Assembly (NCBI GenBank): GCA_031259845.1
Contig: JAIRKZ010000098.1
Coordinates: 1-43,431, forward strand
Length of the DNA stretch: 43,431 nt
From: Tannerellaceae bacterium
Lineage (GTDB): Bacteria > Bacteroidota > Bacteroidia > Bacteroidales > Tannerellaceae
Direction of reading: 5' to 3'
Positions within the stretch are counted from its first letter, which is position 1, and each line of letters begins with the position of its first letter. The position numbers and the translations under genes are program-made. The notes under the pieces are model-generated. The model had not been told where the DNA came from, ran no database searches, and saw only the letters and a list, made by a program, of their open reading frames with translations. Positions 37,576 to 43,431 of the stretch are shown here, piece after piece.

Positions 37576-40500
37576 GAAAGACTGGCAATATACTATTTTT
37601 TACGGCTTTATGGATTATGCTTACCGCAACGGCAGCCGGCTCTAATCCTCCTTTGGGGGGGAAAGCCGAGACGCTGCACAACCTCGCCGGACAGTTTGCC
37701 GCACCCCCCGACGCCTACAAACCGCATGCGTGGTGGCACTGGCTGGGCGCTAACTTTTCGAAGGAAGGCATAACCAAAGACCTGCACGCCATGAAAGAGA
37801 GCGGAATAGGCGGGGTAGTGGTGTTCAACGCCCCTTCATGGCTTAATCCCGGACAAAACCTGTGGCCACAGCAAACCTACCGCAGTATGGCTTACTGGGA
37901 TGCGCTCGGCCATACGCTGTCGGAAGCAAAAAAACTGGATATGGCGGTTGGGATACAGAATACCCCCGGCTGGTCGACCACCGGAGGGCCATGGATATTG
38001 CCCGAACAGGGGATGCAGGCTGCCGCGTTCAGCGTCACAGAAGTCAGCGGAGCGGGAAAAATAAGCATCCGCCTCCCCAATCCGAAAGAAAACGAAAAAA
38101 CGGCGGCCTGTTTCAAAGACGTCGCCGTAATGGCCGTTCCCGCCCATCGCAAGGCCGGGGCGGATGATGTACAGGACGTATCCGGGTATTTTGCGGATGG
38201 AACGCTGAACTGGGAAGCGCCGCCCGGCGGATGGAACGTTTATCGCTTCGGCTATTATCCTACCATGCAGCTATCTCATCCCACGCCCGAAGATGTGGCC
38301 AACGCCTCGCTCGAAGCGGATAAAATGAGTCCCGAAGCAACAATCGCCCATTGGAATAACGTATTGAACCCGTTGACGGAAAAATTCGGGTCGTATATCG
38401 GCACAACGTTCAACGATATCTGGATAGACAGTTATGAATCCTGGGGACAAAGCTGGACGCCGGCTTTCCGCAAAGAATTTATCCGTATGAAAGGTTACGA
38501 TCCGGTTGTCCAAATCATTCTCGCATACGAACGGGGAGACAGCATCCTGAATGAAGAGACGCAGGGCATACAGGTTGCCGGCGCTCATTTTTCCGCCGAA
38601 TCCAATCTCTTCCTGAAAGATTATGCGGATGTGGTCAACCGGCTCTTCCTGAATTGCTGGCGGATAGGCAAAGAGATGGTAAACAAGGCCGGGTTCAGGC
38701 TCTGTTTTGAACCTTACGGCAGCATTATCGATGCTCCTTTCGATATGGAAGAGGGGATAGGTATAGCGGATATTCCGGTAACGGAATTTTGGATGCACAG
38801 CCGAGACGTCTCCGGTGAAGAATTATTCGCAAAAGCGGCGGCGAAACATCAGAAGCGCATTGTAGGCGCCGAAGCGTTTACCGGAATGGAACGAACCTGC
38901 ACCTTTACCGAGACGCCCGCCATGCTGAAACGTCCCGCCGATATGGGGTATTCGCACGGCGTGAACGTATATTTCCTGCACTCGTGGGCGCACAACCCGT
39001 TAGACGACAAATACCAGCCCGGCTGGAGCTTTGCTCATTATGGCACACATTTCAGCCGCAACCAGACGTGGTTCGAACCCGGCAAGGCATTCTTCACATA
39101 TTTGTCTCGTTGCCAGATGCTTTTACAGCAGGGGACATACATTTCACACGCCGGAGGCATATTACATCGCAGCACGCCCGAAGCCGAAATATTCTTTGTA
39201 TCCAATCCGGGCAATGCAGGGGAAAGACAGCTTGAATTTCCCGTTACAGGGCGTACGCCCGAACTGTGGGACGCCGCTAAGGGAATAATCAAAAATACAG
39301 ACCAATGGAAGCAGACGGGAGATAAAACAATCGTGACGCTCCAGCTGGAACGGGACGAATCCGTCTTTGTTATTTTCCCGGCGCAGCAAACGCATTATGC
39401 CAAACAACCCGTAATAAATGTGCTGGAAGAAATATCCACGGAAATAAATGGCGGATGGGCCGTTACATTCCGGCCTAAAACAGGAAACGGGCAATTCCGG
39501 CGGAATTATAAAAAACTGATCGATTTCAGCAAACAGGACGATGATAAGGTCAGGTACTTCTCCGGTACGGCTATCTATGAGAAAACGATAAACATAGAGC
39601 CGGCAGCTCTCCAGGCAAACAAACGCATCCTGCTGGATTTAGGCGAACTGTACGACATAGCCGAACTGGAAATAAACGGCAGGAAAGCGGCCGTCTTATG
39701 GTATCCGCCTTACCGGGCGGATATCTCGCCTTACCTCAAAGCGGGCAGGAATACGCTCCGGATACATATCACCAACACGTGGGTAAACCGTCTGATTGGC
39801 GATGAGCAATACCCCGAAGACTTCGAATGGACAGACCGGAATCAGGGATTACGGGCAATGACCGGGCTGCCCGAGTGGCTTGTCAAAGGGCTGCCGCGTC
39901 CCGTAAAAGAACGCAAAACCTTTTTACCCTGGTATTATTTCAACAAAGATTCCCCTCTGTCGCCCTCCGGTTTGCTTGGTCCCGTAACAATTATATATCA
40001 CACGGTAAAGGTTTGTGCATTAACGCAAAAGCATGCGCAGGCGTTTGGGAACTCCCCGCTCCAAGGGGTCGCCCCCCAAGCTCCGGGGGTTGACCCCGAA
40101 GCCCTCTCTGTATACGATTTACGGTGCGAATACCTCAAAGACCCGCTCGGAATAGATAATCCGTACAACAGTAACGAGCCGGATGCCTTCCGCTGCTTTT
40201 CTCCGAGAATAAGCTGGAAAATCGCCGGGGAAAGCGAAGCAAAAAGGCAAATAGCTTACAGGATTATTCTTACAGACAAACCGGATAGCGGAAAAATAAT
40301 CTGGGACAGCGGCATAGTGGAAGATAACAGGCAATATTGCTTCGTACCCGGCAGCCTGCTTCGTCCGGGAGGCGATTATTACTGGAAAGCAGGCGTTTAC
40401 TACAAAGACAGGCACGCCTGTGTATGGAGCAAACCGGCCCGTTTCTCAATGGGATTGCAGGAAAAAGACTGGCAGGGACAATGGATAAGCCACCCCGGCG

Positions 40501-42728
40501 CACCGGCAGAAAACCATATCTGCTACCGGAAGGAGTTTGTATGGCCGGACGGCAAAGAAATACCGTCCGATTTTTTTGCCTGTATCGCCTCCTCGGGTTA
40601 TCATGAACTGTATATAAACGGGGAAAAAGCAGGCAATAACGTATTGGCGCCTGCCATCTCCCGGATAGACAAAAGGATTCTGTACGTAACCTATAATATC
40701 GGCAAGTTGGTGAAAAACGGGAAAAACAGCATCGCTGTCTGCTATGGCCCCGGCTGGACGATAAACAATTATTTCGCCCGGCAGAAAACAAGGCAAGGCA
40801 TCCTTGTTCAGCTCTACGGCGGTAACAACAGCTTCTCGCTTGCTTCGGATACAACCTGGCGCTGCCATGAAGGTTACAGCAAAAACAGCGGGCATTTTGA
40901 TTTTATGGATATGGGCGGCGAACTGGCAGACGGAAGAAAATACACGAACCAATGGATGAAGCCCGGATTTGACGATAGCCGGTGGAATTATGCGGCGGAA
41001 TGTAAAATGGAAAACCGCCCGCTTCTTTCCGCCCAGATGAGCGAACCGTCGCAAGTAACGGATACTGTTTTTGCCGTAAGCCTGTCGGAGATTACCGACC
41101 CCTTAGCGCCAACCCCTGCCGGAAAGACAATCTACCGGGTAGATATGGGCAAGCAATTTACCGGTTTTCTGGAAGCCGCATTTGAAGGCCTCAACCCGGG
41201 CGATACGGTAGAAATAATGATTTCAATGCGCGATACCAACCCTGAGTTTGTAGAAGCCTCTTACGGCATCGGCAAGGAAGTTATCGAAGAGCAAAAACAG
41301 AAGCAAATCTATATCGCGCGCGGTGAGGACGGTGAGACATTCCGTAACCGCTTTAATTTCTTTGCCGGCAGGTATATTCATTTCAGGGGATTGAAGAAAG
41401 CGCCCGCACTGCAAAATATAAAGGGATTGGTTGTTTCTTCCGCACCGGAAATGACGGCTGCCTTTGAATGTTCGGACAGTCTGTATAACAAAATCTTTGC
41501 ACTTGATGTATATACCTACCAGATGTGCCATACGGAAGGCGTCGTGACAGATTGCCCCAACAGGGAACGGCTGGGATATGGGCCGGAAGGAGCTTACCAG
41601 ACTATGTGGGGACTGGGATTGCCTTGCTTTAACTCTTCCGCCTATTATATAAAGAATGTGCGCGACTGGAAAGACGTGCAACAGGAGAACGGCTTTATCA
41701 ACAATGTTGCCCCGCAAATAAGCGATATGTACGGCTGTGTATTGAACGGAACGGCCATACTGAATACGGCGTGGGAGCACTACCGGATGTATGGCGACAA
41801 ACGTATACTGGAAGCCGCCTGGCCCGCCGGGGAGAAATGGCTGGGGTTTTTAAGCGAACATGTGCAGGATTCAATGCTCACGCCCTACGATACGCATGGC
41901 TATTTCCTCGGCGACTGGGTAAGTCCGGGGCCTGTGTTTGAATATGCCGAAACAGAAGAAGCCCTGTTCTTTAATAACTGCGCCTATGCAATGGCGCTCG
42001 ATTTTATGATTCGTATTGCCCGGGAACTGAATATCCCCGATACCGGAACCTGCCGGTACGCCGAAAAACTAAACGCGCTGCGTAAAGCGCTGCACAGCAA
42101 ATACTACCACCCTGATACCGGAACCTATCAGAACGGCGATCAGGTTCGCACCACATTCGCATTATATGCCGGTATCGTGCCGGACGAACTGGACGAAAAC
42201 GTACTGAACTATCTGGATACTCTCCTCCACCGGCAGCAATATATTAATGTGGGCAGTTTCGGACGCTACCCGTTTTATAAAACAATACTGGAGAAACCCC
42301 GGTATGTCGGCGTCATAGACACGATATTAGCCAAAACAACCTATCCCGGCTATGGCTATTTCGTTGAAAAAGGATGTACCACATTGCCGGAGATGTGGGA
42401 AATAGACCGCCCCAACTCTACCGTTATCCATACGTCCTATACGGGTATTTCCGCCTTTTTTATCAAAATGCTGGCCGGGATAAACGAAACATGCGCCGGC
42501 AGCGATACCTTACGGATAGCGCCCATACCCGTTGAACGCTTATCCTGGTGCAAAGCCGCAACGGAAACGCCTTACGGCAAAGTAGAAAGCGCCTGGAAAA
42601 AAAGCGGGGGAGGCATAGAATACACATTCGTTATACCCTTTGGCATGGTTGCAAAAATAAAATTAATCAATGAAGAAGAAAAAATCGTACCTTCAGGACG
42701 TTATAAATTTCAAGTTAAATCCAAATAA
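37572..42728 (+). CDS. GH106-GH78 fusion, bimodular alpha-L-rhamnosidase
   Basis: A 1718-residue exported protein made of two enzymes of different rhamnosidase families. Residues 1-813 are a compact GH106 (signal peptide; HAWWHWLGANFSKEGITKDL; GIQNTPGWSTTGGPW; VGAEAFTGMERT; LLDLGELYDIAELEING) ending in GLLGPVTIIYHTVK, which matches the natural C-terminus of the preceding GH106. A linker of about 30 residues follows. From about residue 845 a GH78 enzyme begins with VYDLRCEYLKDPLGID, then fibronectin-like and jelly-roll parts, and an (alpha/alpha)6 catalytic domain with TDCPNRERLGYGPEGAYQ (Asp1327 near the expected acid). The C-terminal beta domain ends near 1718. The GH78 half has no signal peptide, consistent with fusion of two neighbouring genes. 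Confidence 0.93.
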   Translation: MRKTGNILFFTALWIMLTATAAGSNPPLGGKAETLHNLAGQFAAPPDAYKPHAWWHWLGANFSKEGITKDLHAMKESGIGGVVVFNAPSWLNPGQNLWPQQTYRSMAYWDALGHTLSEAKKLDMAVGIQNTPGWSTTGGPWILPEQGMQAAAFSVTEVSGAGKISIRLPNPKENEKTAACFKDVAVMAVPAHRKAGADDVQDVSGYFADGTLNWEAPPGGWNVYRFGYYPTMQLSHPTPEDVANASLEADKMSPEATIAHWNNVLNPLTEKFGSYIGTTFNDIWIDSYESWGQSWTPAFRKEFIRMKGYDPVVQIILAYERGDSILNEETQGIQVAGAHFSAESNLFLKDYADVVNRLFLNCWRIGKEMVNKAGFRLCFEPYGSIIDAPFDMEEGIGIADIPVTEFWMHSRDVSGEELFAKAAAKHQKRIVGAEAFTGMERTCTFTETPAMLKRPADMGYSHGVNVYFLHSWAHNPLDDKYQPGWSFAHYGTHFSRNQTWFEPGKAFFTYLSRCQMLLQQGTYISHAGGILHRSTPEAEIFFVSNPGNAGERQLEFPVTGRTPELWDAAKGIIKNTDQWKQTGDKTIVTLQLERDESVFVIFPAQQTHYAKQPVINVLEEISTEINGGWAVTFRPKTGNGQFRRNYKKLIDFSKQDDDKVRYFSGTAIYEKTINIEPAALQANKRILLDLGELYDIAELEINGRKAAVLWYPPYRADISPYLKAGRNTLRIHITNTWVNRLIGDEQYPEDFEWTDRNQGLRAMTGLPEWLVKGLPRPVKERKTFLPWYYFNKDSPLSPSGLLGPVTIIYHTVKVCALTQKHAQAFGNSPLQGVAPQAPGVDPEALSVYDLRCEYLKDPLGIDNPYNSNEPDAFRCFSPRISWKIAGESEAKRQIAYRIILTDKPDSGKIIWDSGIVEDNRQYCFVPGSLLRPGGDYYWKAGVYYKDRHACVWSKPARFSMGLQEKDWQGQWISHPGAPAENHICYRKEFVWPDGKEIPSDFFACIASSGYHELYINGEKAGNNVLAPAISRIDKRILYVTYNIGKLVKNGKNSIAVCYGPGWTINNYFARQKTRQGILVQLYGGNNSFSLASDTTWRCHEGYSKNSGHFDFMDMGGELADGRKYTNQWMKPGFDDSRWNYAAECKMENRPLLSAQMSEPSQVTDTVFAVSLSEITDPLAPTPAGKTIYRVDMGKQFTGFLEAAFEGLNPGDTVEIMISMRDTNPEFVEASYGIGKEVIEEQKQKQIYIARGEDGETFRNRFNFFAGRYIHFRGLKKAPALQNIKGLVVSSAPEMTAAFECSDSLYNKIFALDVYTYQMCHTEGVVTDCPNRERLGYGPEGAYQTMWGLGLPCFNSSAYYIKNVRDWKDVQQENGFINNVAPQISDMYGCVLNGTAILNTAWEHYRMYGDKRILEAAWPAGEKWLGFLSEHVQDSMLTPYDTHGYFLGDWVSPGPVFEYAETEEALFFNNCAYAMALDFMIRIARELNIPDTGTCRYAEKLNALRKALHSKYYHPDTGTYQNGDQVRTTFALYAGIVPDELDENVLNYLDTLLHRQQYINVGSFGRYPFYKTILEKPRYVGVIDTILAKTTYPGYGYFVEKGCTTLPEMWEIDRPNSTVIHTSYTGISAFFIKMLAGINETCAGSDTLRIAPIPVERLSWCKAATETPYGKVESAWKKSGGGIEYTFVIPFGMVAKIKLINEEEKIVPSGRYKFQVKSK
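40011..40105 (+). other. GC-rich palindromic linker between GH106 and GH78
   Basis: These 95 bases encode the linker (GNSPLQGVAPQAPGVDPEA at its core). They hold a hairpin: GGGGTC (40065-40070) pairs with GACCCC (40092-40097), and CCCCC (40073-40077) pairs with GGGGG (40085-40089). The base composition is richer in C runs than the flanking coding sequence. It may be an inserted palindromic element that keeps the frame open. Confidence 0.5.
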
Positions 42729-42738
42729 AGTAATCATT

Positions 42739-43431
42739 ATGAAGAAGTTTTTATTGAGTATTTGTATCCTTTCCTGTTTGCTGGCCTGCAACGAAAACAG
42801 CAAAATAGAATGGGTGGCAACAACCCCCGGCAGTTCATGGCAAACGCAAGACGCCGGACAAATTAAATTTGTCGGTAACGAAACATACGACGCCGAAGTT
42901 GATATAGCAAATCCGCAACAAACCATCGACGGATTCGGAGCCTGTTTCAATGAGTTGGGATGGACCTCACTCAGCTTGCTGAACGAAGACGCCCGCAACG
43001 AGATATTCCGCGAATTGTTCGAATACGGAGGGGGAGCGAACTTTACCATTTGCCGGATGCCTCTCGGAGCAAATGATTTCTCAAGAGACTGGTATTCATA
43101 CAATGAAACCGGCGGCGACTTTGAAATGGAAAATTTCAGTATTGCGAACGACAAAGAAACGCTCATACCCTTCATCAAAACAGCGCAAAAATACAATCCC
43201 GGACTGAAAATATGGGCCTCTCCCTGGAGTCCGCCTGCATGGATGAAAGATAACAAACACTATGCCTGCCAGCCATTGGATACTTCTTTCTTTGATAATA
43301 TCGGGCAAAATGGCATTACGCCCGAACAAATACGTCGCGAAGGAGTGAACATGTTTATACAGGAAGAAGCCTATTTTAAAGCATACGCCCTTTATTTTAA
43401 GAAATTTATCGAAGCCTATCGCGCTGAAGGC
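42739..43431 (+). CDS. GH30 family glycoside hydrolase, partial lipoprotein
   Basis: The ATG at 42739 opens a frame of 231 codons that runs off the right edge without a stop. The product has a lipoprotein signal (LSCLLAC, Cys17) and GH30 features: QTIDGFGACFNELGWTSLS, FTICRMPLGANDFSRDWYSY, and KIWASPWSPPAWMKD. GH30 includes glucosylceramidase-like, beta-1,6-glucanase, xylanase and beta-fucosidase activities; the visible part does not decide among them. The catalytic glutamates would be beyond the edge. It starts 10 bases after the fusion gene and continues the second enzyme set of the PUL. Confidence 0.93.
   Translation, partial: MKKFLLSICILSCLLACNENSKIEWVATTPGSSWQTQDAGQIKFVGNETYDAEVDIANPQQTIDGFGACFNELGWTSLSLLNEDARNEIFRELFEYGGGANFTICRMPLGANDFSRDWYSYNETGGDFEMENFSIANDKETLIPFIKTAQKYNPGLKIWASPWSPPAWMKDNKHYACQPLDTSFFDNIGQNGITPEQIRREGVNMFIQEEAYFKAYALYFKKFIEAYRAEG

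Noticed and set aside
40065-40097. Hairpin in the fusion gene as a transcription terminator
   Set aside because: It lacks a T tract and lies inside a continuous reading frame; it is treated as a linker element instead.

Overview
The window looks like a chromosomal segment of a Bacteroidota (Bacteroidales-type) genome. The evidence is a SusC/SusD pair, an ECF sigma/FecR-type regulatory pair with a matching STN-containing SusC, a Bacteroidetes-type FtsL-like protein between rsmH and ftsI, and a TAnnTTTG-like promoter element before dusB. The genus cannot be fixed from the sequence alone.

Region 1 (1-14892, minus strand) is a division and cell wall (dcw) cluster. In transcription order it holds rsmH, an ftsL-like gene, ftsI, murE, mraY, murD, ftsW, murG, murC, ftsQ, ftsA and ftsZ, followed by the start of a YqeY-like gene cut by the left edge. 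Genes overlap or lie a few bases apart, often by the ATGA type, so this is probably one long operon. mraZ, which often heads this cluster, is absent.

Region 2 (14893-17630) is a junction. It holds dusB on the plus strand, a perfect-stem terminator, a convergent SAM-dependent methyltransferase, and a 442-base intergenic stretch. That stretch contains a small palindrome (17255-17274), a five-unit array of palindromic 10-mers at an exact 22-base period enclosed in nested inverted repeats (17332-17445), and a probable ECF-type promoter (17565-17607).

Region 3 (17631-43431, plus strand) is a polysaccharide utilization locus (PUL). An ECF sigma factor and FecR-like anti-sigma factor lead a run of secreted glycoside hydrolases: a six-hairpin glycosidase, a GH106 alpha-L-rhamnosidase, a GH29 alpha-L-fucosidase and a GH2 enzyme. 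SusC and SusD follow behind a second copy of the promoter seen before the sigma gene. After a strong hairpin and a 42-base tandem repeat come a GH63/trehalase-like lipoprotein, a compact GH106, a 1718-residue GH106-GH78 fusion and a truncated GH30 lipoprotein. Three GH106 modules plus one GH78 module point to a rhamnose-rich glycan that also carries fucose and other sugars.

Proposed logic (inference): glycan binding to SusC/D is signalled through the SusC STN domain to FecR, which releases the sigma factor. The sigma factor then fires both its own operon and susC through the shared two-part motif. The most interesting items are that motif pair, the 22-base array, the 42-base repeat block between susD and the second enzyme set, and the fusion of two unrelated rhamnosidase families through a GC-rich, palindrome-bearing linker.
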